Positions 20,969 through 33,440 of a stretch of DNA of 64,000 bases are shown in pieces. Both the position numbers and the translations under genes were made by a program. The stretch comes from Garcia nutans. Lineage: Eukaryota; Streptophyta; Magnoliopsida; Malpighiales; Euphorbiaceae. The notes beneath the pieces are model-generated. The model saw only the letters and a program-made list of their open reading frames with translations. It had not been told where the DNA came from and searched no databases. Location of the stretch: contig CANTUV010000037.1 in assembly GCA_947685225.1 (NCBI GenBank), positions 26,741,001 through 26,805,000 of the forward strand, read 5' to 3'. The stretch's first letter is position 1. Each line of letters starts with the position of its first letter.

Positions 20969-23398
20969 GAGGAAAAGAAATTCAAAGAAGGAAATAAAGT
21001 AATTAATGGGAAATTAATGGTAATAAGATATTTAATTATTTAATTAAAAATTTAAAATTCTTTTTTTTATAGAAAAGAAGACTAAAATATCTTATTATAT
21101 TACTATTTTTTTGTAAATATATATATGTATGAAGGGTAAAATAGGAAATTTAGCTTATAAACGATAATCTTCTTCTTCATTTAGCAAGGATGACCGAATT
21201 TTTAATTGAAAACAGTAGGGAGAGGATTTATTCTTCAACTATATTTAATTTCAAAATATTTTTTATAGGATTCATGGAGGTTTTGAAGAATAATCAAGTA
21301 TTAGGTAGGTATTTTCTAAATTTAAGTAGTTTTCTATGAGTTTTATGCTTATGTATGAATTGATGTTTCGATGAGGGTGTTTTAAATTATTGAAATGGGT
21401 TGTCTTGAAATTATTTTGGTAAGTATATGAGGATTTTATAGTTGAAAGTTGTATGTGAATTAATTAAGATGAGTTGGTATGGTGAAGTTAAGGTTATGGG
21501 TGATTATGTGAAAATTATGGTTGTTGAAGGATATTTCTATAATTGTGAAAATGACTTGTTTTAATTTCATATTGATGTATATGTGATAAATTTATGATTG
21601 AATGATGGAAATGGATAAGTTAAGTGGTAGTTTGAAATAGGTAGTAAGGGTGAATTAGGATTTAGTGGATTTTTGAGGTAGAATGATTGCAATTATTGTT
21701 TAATTGATTAAAATGGCTTAGAATAGAATGATAATGAGATATTTGTATTTATAATGTGGTTTAGGATTGAGTAATGTGAGGTTGTAAAATCAAAGAGAGG
21801 AAGAACATTGAAGAAGTAAGGCTTGGATGGTGAAATTAGTGGTGGAATTGGCATATTAAAGGTTAGTACATACTTGAACTTTATGTATTAATTGTATTTG
21901 AGTAGCATAACACAATATGATTTGGGAAATGTGTTATATCACTTGATATTAGTTTTGGTATGATTTGTGAGTTGTATTAACTAAAAGTGTATTTAACGAG
22001 TGAAACATGAAATATTTAGCCATAGAGTGGCTTAACAGTTGGTATGTATATAATGTGAAATGTAAAAAAAAAAGATGAAAATGTGAAAATAGTAAAAAAT
22101 ATGGAAAATAAGGAAAATTGTAGAAAAAATAATAAATATAATAAAAATTGATCAAATATGATAAATGTGATAATAATGGATTTATAATATATATAAATGA
22201 TGGATAAATGAATGTGTTGTGGTACGATGATAAGATGTATTGGAATGTATTATATGTGATGCTTAAATGAAATATGTGATGGTGATCATGGTATGAAATG
22301 GTCACGAGAAGTATAAGAATTCCTGAAAAGAAATGTGGAATGAGAAATGTAATTGGTTATGATGAGATGGTTGATTCTATGAGATGGAATAGTTAGGTCC
22401 AACGTGTGATGTAGTGTTGTGTCTTGTATAATATTAGTCATGTTGTGATTGTATGATGAGGTGTTAGTGAGTTGTGTTATGCGGAAATGTCATATGTGAT
22501 AATTGAATGATACATGTGTTGGATGTATGTGTATGATAATAATATGTTAGTGTTTATACAATAAATTATGTGGTGAACAGATAAACGGCATAAAAAATAT
22601 AACTTATAATAAATATAGATGAATTACGCAACATGGAATAGGTAAATGAATGATATATTGTATTAATAGTATGATTAGTGATGTGGTATATTTATAAAGG
22701 TTAATTTGAGAAGAATGATGAAAGAATATGCTTAAGTGTTATTTAAGTTGTTTGTTTTGTCATAGTGTGTACCACTAAACTTTATGCTTAGTGTGGTAGT
22801 TGGTATCACGTAGGTATTAGAGGTGCAAACCATAGTGGTTCGAATTGTGGTAGAGATTTGAAGAATTGTGTGTGCCACAAGACCAACTCGAGAGGTGTTG
22901 CATCCATGTATAAGATGATTTTGATATACTTTGGTTTATGTATATTAAATTATAACACTTGGATTTGTCTTAAAGATTTGAGATAATTGTATATATATTT
23001 ATGTAAGTATTTAATTATGAAAAGTAATGTTTTAAATATTGAGACTTGAATGTGTATTATTGAAGTGGGGTGTTGGAGAATGGGTGGAAATATTATTATT
23101 TTAGGAGTGCCTATTCCTATGAAGGTTGTGGTTTTTTATTTTTGAGATTATTGAAATTACAAATAAAACTCTGGTGAATGTTTTCTAAAGATTTTATTTT
23201 AAATATACTATTTTTAAATTTATAAAATGTATAGATTTAACAGTTAAACTTTTCTTTAAATTATAAAAAATATTTTGAGATTCATTATAAAGGTTTCTAT
23301 AGTATTTTTTGTGACATGCTTGTATTTTATATATGTACTCTACATATATGGGGTACATATATTGTACGTATATGTAATATAAGAGTGTTATAATTACA
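20709..23398 (+). mobile_element. Solo LTR S2 (about 2.69 kb)
   Basis: It opens TGTAACATC and ends about GTTATAATTACA. It carries the chromovirus LTR signature (CCACTAAACTTTATGCTTAGTG near 22772) and, at 23145-23210, the ATAAAACTCTGG word that also occurs in the LTRs of elements A and B. Element A leader sequence resumes after it. The 5-mers at the two sides (ATTAT and ATATA) do not match convincingly, so the exact end and the target duplication are uncertain. Confidence 0.6.
20891..20968 (+). repeat. (ATA)n microsatellite, about 26 units
   Basis: An uninterrupted ATA repeat inside S2. The poly-isoleucine frame on the opposite strand is a consequence of it. Confidence 0.98.
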
Positions 23399-23523
23399 AT
23401 ATATAATTGCAACATTATAAACCGGCATATGTGCCAATGCATATACATGTTTCACATTTCAAATCACAATTTAAACTTGTTTTTTTTTTTAAAACTCACC
23501 TAGATCGAGAATTTCAAACATAT

Positions 23524-23535
23524 GCTATGATACCA
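23524..23535 (-). other. Primer-binding site of element A (initiator tRNA-Met type)
   Basis: The minus strand reads TGGTATCATAGC, one base off the standard TGGTATCAGAGC complementary to the 3' end of initiator tRNA-Met. It lies eight bases inside the LTR end, as in element B. Confidence 0.75.
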
Positions 23536-23542
23536 AAATAAA

Positions 23543-25096
23543 TATAATACCCTTATACCCTAGATATATAAAATATATATCTCCTATATGTAAAACACTT
23601 ATATAGAATACAAGAGTGTCATAGTAATTATATATAGAACCCTCATATTTAATACCAAAAATAATTATAATTTCATAAATAAAAATATAATAAGTATATA
23701 TATATTTAACATTTAACTGAATATAATTAAAATATAGTTTGATGAATTTATATAAAAATATCTGAAAAAATTTTGTCAGAGTTTTATCAATAATTTCAAT
23801 AAAATTCCAAAATCAATAAAACTCAACATGAAATAGAAAAGACACACATACTTCATAGTTTCACAAAATTTTCCATTTCTCCATATCATATCCAAGTATT
23901 TAACACACGTGCATAATGTACCATTTATACATTTACAAAACTTTACTAAGCCTTAGATATCAAAACATGTTTACAAAATGCTATAATATACATATCCATA
24001 ATGTATTAGAAAAAAATATATTTAAATGTTATGTAATGAAGCACCAGCTAGACAGGTCTTGTAGCAAATGACTTAACTTCAATACTAACTCTAATCTTAT
24101 ATTTGCTCTGATCTATCAGGGCCTTATTTTATTTACCATGTCACCTACGAGATAAAAATTAATTGCGCTAAGCTATAAACTTACTAATACTTACTTTAAT
24201 AACATAACATATTTAAAATAAATATTTCTTCTTATGGCACAAAATTGCATTTAGTACCCATTAACAATGCAATGCTCAATCAATATATTTATAATTTCAT
24301 AATTTATATAAACATAACACACACACACACAGGGACCAACAAATTCTTACATAATACTCAGGTTCTAGAAAATTTGATTTGACCTATCGTGATCCAAAGA
24401 TTTGATATCGGAGACCAAGTGTAATATGATACCAGTGTATCACTCTCATTCGAAGGCTGTCTCTTCAACTCTAAAGTGTCCAATACCAGTGTACCTTGTC
24501 CAAAAGCACAATAATAATATTGATACCAGTGTATCTCGCCTGAAGGTGTATAAAACATCATGAAGTATCATTAACATGCCAACTCTATAGTACCAAAATT
24601 AATATTCTGGAATAAGTAATTGTGCAAGACAAATATTCACACAACCTCGCATCGTATATCATATTCTCATTTCATTTCATCTTTTTTCCACATTTTCCGC
24701 ATATTCATCACTTTCCATAATCAATCTTATATGCACATTATTCTCATAATAATAATAATATGCCCCATTTAGAATATTTCCAATCACCGTATCATATTGG
24801 TTTAAATTTTCAAACAATATACAAATCATATTTTTGTAAATATGGCCCTTAATGAAAGAAGAAGAAGAAGAAGAAGAGTTTTGATTTTTTAATGAATTTC
24901 CTTCTTCAACCTTCCTTTATATATACTTTAATAATTAATTAATTAATTAATAATATATGTTCTTATTTTCCATCCATAAATAATTTCAATCTTCCCTTGA
25001 CTTTTATTTTTTTTAACTTTTAACTTAACTTTGTCTTTATGTATGTGTGTATACATTAGCTATATGTTAGGTATATATTATGTACCCAATGTATAT
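23543..25096 (-). repeat. 5' LTR of element A, 3' portion
   Basis: This is the R/U5 side of the minus-strand LTR, from the primer-binding site to the S3 insertion. It includes a degraded chromovirus signature near 24140-24170. It continues at 28179-28341 beyond S3. LTR length without S3 is about 1.7 kb. Confidence 0.65.
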
Positions 25097-28000
25097 TATA
25101 ACACCCCTTCCCAACCTACGTGTAAGCCGAGTAGAGGCGCCATACTAACCTAATGTTGCTACCAATTTTACTTAGTCAAATTTTAGTTCCGGTTTTTACA
25201 GAAATTTGGCCAGAGGTTCGCCTAGAAATTGGGTCCCAAGTGTCGACAAAACTGATTTTTCTGATTTTTGAAAACATTTTTTGCACAAACCAATGCGAAC
25301 ACAATCAGTCTCAATACACTCCCAATGAATCCCCCTTATAACCTCAACTACAAACCTGCAAGAAGAATTCACACTTCTAGTACAAAATAAAGTAGATGTT
25401 TATTATTATGACATACTACTAACGTACAGTGTAACATAGTAATTCTCAATCTTATAATATATATACATGCCACAACTAGTTAACTCAAAATGGAAACTAA
25501 GAGATCTACCCTGAGATACTGTGGGTCTGGTCGTTGCTTCCCAAGAGTTAGCTACTGCTCCGAACCTACGAGTCAAGGAAAACTTAACTAGCTGAGCAAT
25601 GTCGCTCAGTAGGTACTTTACCAATGGAAATAAAAGTAAAGAGTATTTGTACAAGCAAGGCAATAAAATATATGAATGTTAAATACTATAAGCAATAAAA
25701 TATAAAGCTCACTTCAATGAAATAAAAACGTACTTCCCGAAAAAGAATTTTAAGTTTTTCAAAAGATTTCAACTAAAATTGTAAAATATTCACAATTCAA
25801 CTTATGCCATAAAATTGTCATGTCATAGTTTGTAAATTTTTGCTCCACTGGTAAAAGTAGAACCACAGCGATAAGGCAGTGGCCCTCACCACTGTAACAC
25901 AGGTGGCCCTCACCATCCTGGTTATAACCAATGGCCCTCACCATTGGCCCCAATGGCCCTCACCATTGAGTTCAGATCATAACAATTCAATCACAATATC
26001 AAGCAGTACTGCATAAGTTAGTATAGTGCACTATACCCTTATCTACTAAGTTCAACCACCAAGTAGAGCATAAGGGTATAAAATTCAAATCCAAGATTTC
26101 CACAAATTTTCAAATGATTTGCACACCCCTTTTCATTTTTACTAAGTCATGTCATTTCGTCGTGCACTAACTCTGCGGCTAAAGGCCGTTTCATTTCCAA
26201 GTGTTTACCACCATTCCCAGTCATTTCCACACACTTCAAATCACATTAGAACAATTCCCAAAAATTACCAAAAGAATAGTAACACGGCACGTAAAATCGG
26301 CAACGCAAATGGCATGACCATATGAATAGTAAAATCTGGTTTTCGTCTAAATTTCAGTCATGCATTTGACCAGGTAAATGATCTTATTTTTGGCTGAAAT
26401 TTTACAGAAAACTTATTTCATATGTTGACTAATTGCATGTAAAATTTCGTCGAAAAATTCCATCGTTTTCTGCCTCAACCGGCTGCCCAAAGTTGGGTCC
26501 AGAATTGGGTCCCAAAGGGCACCACTTGCATTTGGTGCAAAATTGTTTATTATTATTATTTTTTTTTCTAAACCCATTTCAAAGCTTCCCTAATAATGTA
26601 ATTAAGACTTAGACACTTCCCTTTTAAAATAACTTGATTGTTTAAATCAATTTGGACTAAATGGAGTTCATAAACTCTTTTACCAAAATCATTGAAAACA
26701 TTAGATTTCATTTGAATTTAAACAACCCAATCACCACATGGATTCAAAAATACCACTCAACAATTGAATTCAAACTCAAACAACACATTTAGGCATCCAT
26801 AGCAAAAGTTCCATAGATAAATTTTTGGCAAGAAAATGAAAGAAAAATTAATTCTTCCAAGGTAAAGTACCAAACCTTGTATTTTAATTTCCTTTTGCTT
26901 TCCCTTCTCTTTCAAGCTCTTCCTTCTCCTTATTTCCACCCTTGCCTACAAAAATTTCACAACACAACCTCAACCATAAACCCTAGAAATTTAGGACATG
27001 CACTACCCTTCCATTTCTTTTCAAATTAAGTCCTAATCTAACCTTATTAAACCTTAGAAACCTTATTCTTCCATTTAATTAATCAATATCATCACTACTT
27101 AAGTTTTCCCCAAATCCACCATAAGAGCCCTAATTTTAATCTCTCAAATTACTCATTAAAACTTGAAATTAGGATTAGAAATGAACTTACCTTAGTTTAG
27201 GACCTTGGATTCCACCAAAACCTTTGATAATAAACCGTAAAACTTGAAAATCACCACCTTTCTTCCTTCTCCTATGGCTTGGACGACCCTCCTTCTCAAG
27301 AGGGAGTTTTTGCTTTCTTCTTTCATGTGTTTTTGGTCCAAATGGCTGCCCAATTTGGCTAATAATGTATTAAGACAAATGCTTAATTCCAATTGGTCCA
27401 CTTTAAGGCAAAATGGCCATTTTTCATTGGTACAATTGTCTCTCTCTTTTATTTATTTAAGGCCCAAGCCATTGGGCTTTCTTTTAATCATATTTTGGCC
27501 CCTCTTCTTCCCTTTGCTGTAATTTTATGATTTAGGATGTGAAAAGACCAAAATACCCTCCGGCGATTGATTGTCTGTAACTTTTAAACCGTGTGGTTCC
27601 ATGAAGTGAACCACATATGGTTTTGACCCTCTCGACCTCTACTTTCCATTTTTAAGGTCTATTTTAGGTTTCCAAGTCATTTTGAAAAATTACCAATAAG
27701 CCCTCAACTTTTTACAAAATTCCCTTTAGGTCCTTTCTTTGTTCGGGTTTGCCCGGGTGCCGTTTCTACTGACGATCGTTTCATATTCAACCCCTCGACG
27801 TCCTCTACGCACTCGTGTTTTTATTTCCTACTTTGGATTCATGTATAAATTTTAATTAATAATGACCAAAATGCCCCTAGTCTACGTGTCTTCGTTTCTC
27901 TCTAACGGGGCGTTTCCGAAGAAAGTCACAGTTCATAGTTTTTACCCGGTTTTTCTCTAGTTTCTATTTCATTACACTATCACATACATTATTAAGACTT

Positions 28001-28173
28001 CCCATACTGGTCACCCATCGCCGTTAGTTACGCACGTTTAACCTTGGTCCTTTAATGAATTATAGCTTAACGGTCTAGGGTTAGCCGGATCTCTTTAGCA
28101 TGCCTACTTTGTCAGCACGTGTGAATACTATACACGTAATTACTGTACATACCTGCTATGGCCGGTCGTGACA
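25097..28173 (-). mobile_element. Solo LTR S3 (3,077 bp) with TATAT target duplication
   Basis: It opens TATAACACCCC (a family relative at 29438 has TGTAACACCCC) and ends GGTCGTGACA, with TATAT on both sides (25092-25096 and 28174-28178). Element A LTR sequence is continuous across it. The paired GCTGAGC/GCTCAG word near 25590-25610 is reversed relative to S1, giving minus orientation. It shares CCCAAGTGTCGACAAAACTG with S4. It holds the hairpin array at 25876-25970. Confidence 0.85.
25876..25970. repeat. Four hairpins with constant CCCTCA loop and changing stems
   Basis: CAGTGG-CCCTCA-CCACTG, CAGGTGG-CCCTCA-CCATCCTG, CCAATGG-CCCTCA-CCATTGG and CAATGG-CCCTCA-CCATTG follow one another within 95 bp. 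The loop is invariant on this strand, and both arms of the outer stem change together. Confidence 0.85.
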
Positions 28174-28178
28174 TATAT

Positions 28179-28341
28179 ATTATATATAGTGTATATGTTA
28201 TGTATTCAGGATATGTATCATGTATATGTAGTGTATATAAAAGTATATGTTGGGTACATATTATGCATATCCCTCTTCCAACACAATAATTAACCCTCCA
28301 TATTAAGTATTTAAATATATATCAAAATTATGGATATTAAT
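28179..28341 (-). repeat. 5' LTR of element A, 5' end
   Basis: It matches the 3' LTR fragment at 16190-16358, including the CCCTCTTCYAACACARTAA word. The terminal TGTAATATCC is damaged (ATTAATATCC on the minus strand). Confidence 0.65.
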
Positions 28342-29166
28342 GTGTAGATTGTAGTTAAGGGGAGAAGTTGACCATTTTAGTTGAACATTGCTTAAAAGAG
28401 TTGTAAGGAGTCCAGAAGATAAGCATGGGGCAAGGCTTCTTATGTCAAACAGAAAAGAAGAACTGGAGCCTCGAGCGTAAGCCTTGGACATGGCTTAAAC
28501 TCGGCTAGACCTGATGCTGAAAGGATAACTATTACAAATTTTGTAACTTTTTAGGAGTTGATATGCTGCGTTTTTTGGAGGGATATCAAAAGACCTTATT
28601 AGACCTTTTTTCCTATTTAGATATAGAGATGATTACTATTTTGGATTTTTTTTATTATATTTAATTTTTATTTTTTCCTAATTAGATTTCAAATAGGAAA
28701 TTCTTTTTAGAAGAGGGGGTACAAATTAAACCAAAGGGCAATAACCCTAAATCATCCAGATTCTATTGTTTTATAAATTTCTTTTAATATATTTTTGAGT
28801 TTTTTTTCATTCAAATTATAAGCAACTAATTTTCTAATCAGTTAAGGAATAATTGAGATTTTAGTTCGCCAAAGGAATGTAGATCAAAATAATTTCTTTT
28901 TTCTCTTCCTTTAATATTTCAATATTTATATATTTTTTTCTATGACTTATAAATATTATTGTTTTGCTAGTTGATCAATAGGGCCTATTGTTGATTTAGT
29001 TAATAATATATTGCCAATTGAAATATTTGAATCTATAACCGTTCTTATTATTTTGTCAATTAGCGGCAATTAGGTGTAGAATTAAGAAAATATATAATCT
29101 AACTTAAAATGAACCATGCGATTGAGTTTGTTAGTTAGAATCATATTTTTTTAATTCTTAGAATTA
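28342..29166. other. Unassigned AT-rich sequence between elements A and B
   Basis: I see no gene, LTR pair or known repeat. It lies between the 5' end of element A and the broken RNase H of element B. Confidence 0.4.
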
Positions 29167-29437
29167 TTAGTGAATTAATTCTAAGGACGTTCTTATAGGA
29201 TCAGTATAAATGAAGCATTTCTCCCTATATAAGTAATGTTGCCAAATCTTCAATGCAAAAACTATAGCTACTATTTCCAAATCATGAGTCAGGTAATTCA
29301 GCTCATGTGTCTTCAACTGTCGAGAGGCATAAGCAATGACTCTACCCTCCTGCATCATAACACAACCTAAACCACTATGTGAAGCATCACTGTAAATCAC
29401 ATAAGGTTTACCTTCCATAGCAGGGTAAGGATAGGAG
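29167..29437 (-). pseudogene. RNase H fragment of element B
   Basis: The minus frame reads MEGKPYVIYSDASHSGLGCVMMQ, then RVIAYASRQLKTHELNY and VFALKIWQHYLYREKCFIYTD, the Ty3/gypsy RNase H directly downstream of RT in Tekay-type elements. The first catalytic aspartate (YSDAS) and the H-DLE region are present. Homology stops after IYTD near 29200, so the integrase is missing. On the right it is separated from its RT by S4, which inserted at AGGAG. Confidence 0.9.
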
Positions 29438-30204
29438 TGTAACACCCCATCTTAGCCTACGTTTATAGACCAAGATGGACTGTTATCTCATGGTGGTTGT
29501 GTCTTAATATTTTACTTAGCCAATTTTAAGTACAGATTTTAAAATATTTTTCCATAACCTCCCCTAAAAATGGAGGTCCCAAGTGTCGACAAAACTGATT
29601 TTTCTTATTTTTGAAAAACATTTTATTTCACAATTCAATACAAGCACACTCCCAATAATCCACCCTTATAACCTCAACTACAAATCCTGCAAGAAGAATT
29701 CACACTTCTATATTCACAACCCAACTCAATTCAAAACCATACAGTTATTATACATTACTAGATTTACATGCTACATCAAGTTATCTCTTTGTATTGTTCA
29801 AATAAGTACATGTCAGTTTCTAATACCAAAATACAAAATGAAGAGCACCACTTAAGTTTGTTGATGACCAGCAGATCGCAGGACTCTTCTGCTCGCTACT
29901 GGCTCCTTGCTAATAACCTACGAGTTTAGAAGAAACTAAACTCGCTAAGCATTGCTTAGTGGGTACTTTAACCATTACCGAATATAAATAGTACAAGGAA
30001 GGTTATTGAAACACATATAAAAGTAGAATACTGCATAATTAAACTATTTTTATACAATCATCATATTTATATTGTCTAATTAAGTTAAGATTCACATTCT
30101 GTATGTAAACAACATGTAATATAACTTCATTATAATTACGAGTTAATATACTCCACTAGGTAATTATGAATACACCGATCTCGGAATGAGGCCTCGTATA
30201 GAGT

Positions 30205-30342
30205 TACGCGTGGTCTTGACCTCACACAACTAATTGCCATGGTCTTGGTCTCACACGATATGGAATATACAAGATAACTACGTGGTCTTGGTCTCACACG
30301 ACTAGTTGCCATGATCTTGACCTCACACGATATGACCCCCAT
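30205..30342. repeat. Four diverged GGTCTTGACCTCACAC units in S4
   Basis: The core GGTCTTGRYCTCACAC recurs about every 30-35 bp with CGTG, CCAT or CATG before it and CACG or ATGG after it, so the outer bases can pair. It occupies the position of the CCCTCA hairpin array in the related LTR S3. Confidence 0.65.
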
Positions 30343-31066
30343 TCCAGACCGATTTTACCCATTTACCGAGTAGAACATATATAACATTTCATAAATACCC
30401 ATTCCAAATTCAACTCAACATATTTTTCAGTCATTCTAGACTCATTGAGACACAACATATCAAAAATTCAACTCAAGATAATTTTTCTATATTTAATTAA
30501 AAATCATACAAGTCACAGCATTTTACTAATTATAAAACAGAAAAATTTCAAAAGGAGTTCAATGGTTAAAGTACCAAACCTTGTTTTTCCTTAGTCCTTA
30601 TTCTATATCACTTCCTTTCCTTCCTTGTCTCCTTGATTTCCTATGAAATTTAACATCACATATACAAAGGTAAGAACCCTAGGTATAGACAGTCTTATCT
30701 TATGATTTTTCTAATGGTTGCTAGCTTATTTTCACCATTAAACACCATTATTTCCTTCATCAAATCCTTCAATTAATTATTTCTTGAATTTTCTCCAAAT
30801 CTAACTACATGAACCCTAATTTCAATCTCTTAAATTAACCATTAATCAATGAAATTAAAACTAGAGATAGGTTTCTCTTACCTTATAATCTTGTTTGTCA
30901 CCAAACTCTTTAAACCAAAAGCCTTAAACTTTGGAAAAATCACCTCCTTCTTCCTTCTCTTATGGTTTGGACGAATTCACCATGCAAGAGAGGGCTTTTA
31001 TACTTTCTTTCCTTGGCTTATTTTGATCCAAATGGCAGCCATAAGTGGTGAATAGATGTTGACCAC

Positions 31067-31180
31067 TTTTAATTGGTCCATTTGCCTTCTTCCAATTGGT
31101 ACACCTTATAGCAAAAATGGCCACTTTTAATTGGTCCATTTGCCTTCTTCCAATTGGTACACCTTATAGCAAAAATGGCC
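31067..31180. repeat. 58-bp tandem duplication in S4
   Basis: ACTTTTAATTGGTCCATTTG and the following bases through GCAAAAATGGCC occur twice back to back, nearly identical. Confidence 0.9.
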
Positions 31181-31948
31181 ACTTATGATTGGCCCACTTG
31201 CCTCCTTCTTTTATATATTTATTTGGTAAGCCATTAGGCTTCCTTTTATTCATATTTTGACCCCCTCAACTTTCTTGTGCTGTAATTTTATAGTCTAGGG
31301 TGTGAAAATATCAAAATACCCTCCAACGATTAATCGATTGTAACTTTTAAACCGTGCGTTTTCGAAAAAAATTGAAACCCACGGTTATGACCCGATTAAT
31401 CTTGAGAATATTCTTCCAGGGCACTATTAATAACTTCCGACTCTTAATTTTTAAGTTTACATAGTTGCCCCTAACTTTTGAGAAATTCTCACTTAGGTCC
31501 TTTTGATATCCCTTCCTGACCTTGCTGTCTTTCTTTATTAATATATTTTTACTCACAACTCAAAATTAAGTAATTCTTATTCCCACTAAAACTATACATC
31601 CGGGGCTATATTGTTTCAAAATTTTAGGTCAATCCGAGCTATATCTGTTTTTTGACGGTCCTTTGAAGTCAAGCCTACTATGCTGTCCTGAGGCAGCTTG
31701 CACATTGTCTACTAAATCCATCATATCTTATTCTGTACAACTCTAAATTGAGTAATTTCAAGTTATACATCTAGCTAAGACATAAATAAACAATTAAGTC
31801 TTCTTTGAGACTCTCTAATTCTGTCATTAACTTGGATGAAATTCGAGCTTAAGTTATAGGTCATGTTCTAAACTCCTTTGTTCTAAGCCTAAATCATATC
31901 CTCTATGTCTGTTTCTTACCAATCTGGAATTCGGGATGTTACAAGGAG

Positions 31949-32860
31949 CCTGAGTCGACATCTCCCTTAGCTGCTCAAAACTTACCTGACACCAATTTGT
32001 CCACACAAATCTAACTCCTTTCCAAAGTAATCTGGTAAGTGGAGTAGATATCATAGAAAAACTTTTCACAAATCGATGATAATAGCTTGCCAAACCCAGA
32101 AAACTTCTAACCTCTGTCACAGTCTTCGGTGGACTCAAATTCAAAATAGCCTCAATTTTACTCAGATAAACTCTAATACCCTCTTCTGAAACCACATGAC
32201 CGAGAAAAGCTACCTGATTGAGCCAAAATTCACACTTATATAACTTAGCATACAACTACTTCTCTCTCAGAGTCTGCAATATAATCCGCAAATGCCTATC
32301 ATGATCCTTCTCATTATGCAAATACACCAAAATGTCATCAATAAAGACCACCGTAAACTGATCTAAATATGGTCTGAACACCCTGTTCATCAATTTCATA
32401 AAAATTGTTGGTGCATTCATCAATCCAAAGGACATCACTAGAAACTCATAATGCCCATACCTCGTGCGAAAAGTTGTCTTGGGTACATCCACATCTCTAA
32501 CTCTCAACTGATGGTACCCTGATCTCAGATCAATCTTAGAGAATACTGATGCTCCCTTCAACTGATCAAAGAGATCATCTATTCGAGGTAAAGGATACTT
32601 TTTCTTGATGGTCACCTTATTCGATTGTCTATAATCAATACATAATCTCAAGGCGTCATCCTTCTTCTTCACAAACAAAATAGGTGCTCCCCACGAAGAC
32701 ACACTAGGGCGAATGAACCCTTTATCTAATAACTCCTACAACTACACCTTCAACTCTCTCAACTCAGTAGGTGCCATACGATAAGGAGTAATAGAGATAG
32801 GAGTGGTACCAGGAAATAAATCAATACCAAACTCCACCTCTCTCTCGGAAGGTACCCTAG
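31949..32860 (-). pseudogene. Reverse transcriptase of element B
   Basis: From 32860 leftwards, the minus frames give the RT entry (GFIRPSVS), LFVKKKDDALRLCIDYRQ, FSKIDLRSGYHQLRV, FGLMNAPTIFMKLMNRVF, the catalytic box FIDDILVY (both aspartates kept) and the connection to FLGHVVSEEGIRV and VRSFLGLASYYHRFVKSF. An in-frame TAG lies at 32256-32258 between LREK and LYAKL, and the protease-RT linker is frameshifted. The frame runs into S4 at REMSTQAP; on the other side RNase H resumes. This is a Tekay-like chromovirus polymerase, not functional as it stands. Confidence 0.88.
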
Positions 32861-33440
32861 CAACTCATTAGGAAAAATATCTGAAAACTCGACAACTGTA
32901 GGTATACTGTCAAGCTAGGACCCCACTACTCTAGTATCTACTACATGAGCAAGATATGCCTCACATCCCTTTTGAATCATCCTCCTAACAAAAATAGCTG
33001 AAATAAACATGGATGAAAGATGTCTCTGCTCACTAGATACCACCACATAACTACCATCACGTTTTCTTAGGGTAACACATTTCTTCTGACAATCTACCAC
33101 AACCCTATGCCTAGATAACCAATCCATGCCCAGAATCAGATCATACTCCCTAAAAGGCATCTCAATCAGGTCACCGAGAAACTCCTCATCCTAAATAACA
33201 ACTGGACTATCTCGATGCACCCTGCTCATCACAACACTATGCTCTAAAGGATTTGTGACCAAAACATCAAATCCTAAGGACTCAGAATACAAATCACTCA
33301 CAGGTAAGATGGATGCACTGATGTAAGAATGAGTCAACCCAAGGTCTAATAATGCAAGAATTGAAGTACCAAATAAAGTAAAAGTACCAGCAATAATAGC
33401 TGAAGCATTCGGCTACCTCTGCATCACATAAACCCATTGT
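32861..33440 (-). pseudogene. Aspartic protease of element B
   Basis: Minus-strand segments include LTHSYISASILPVS, LVTNPLEHSVVMSRVHRD, REYDLILGMDWLSRHR and VDCQKKCVTLRKRDG, the same order as in elements A and C. The DSG/DPG triad reads DLG and stop codons interrupt the N-terminal half. The open part is 33160-32915. Confidence 0.8.

Larger units (their letters stand above)
29438..31943 (-). mobile_element. Solo LTR S4 (2,506 bp) with AGGAG target duplication
   Basis: It opens TGTAACACCCC and ends GGGATGTTACA, with exact AGGAG copies at 29433-29437 and 31944-31948. It interrupts the pol of element B between RT and RNase H. The GCTAAGCATTGCTTAGTGGG signature near 29952 indicates minus orientation. 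It is related to S3. Confidence 0.95.

Noticed and set aside
20749..20985. Poly-isoleucine frame
   Set aside because: Translation of an (ATA)n microsatellite.
20704..23403. ATTAT/ATATA as target duplication of S2
   Set aside because: Only two of five bases agree; the end of S2 was placed by homology instead.
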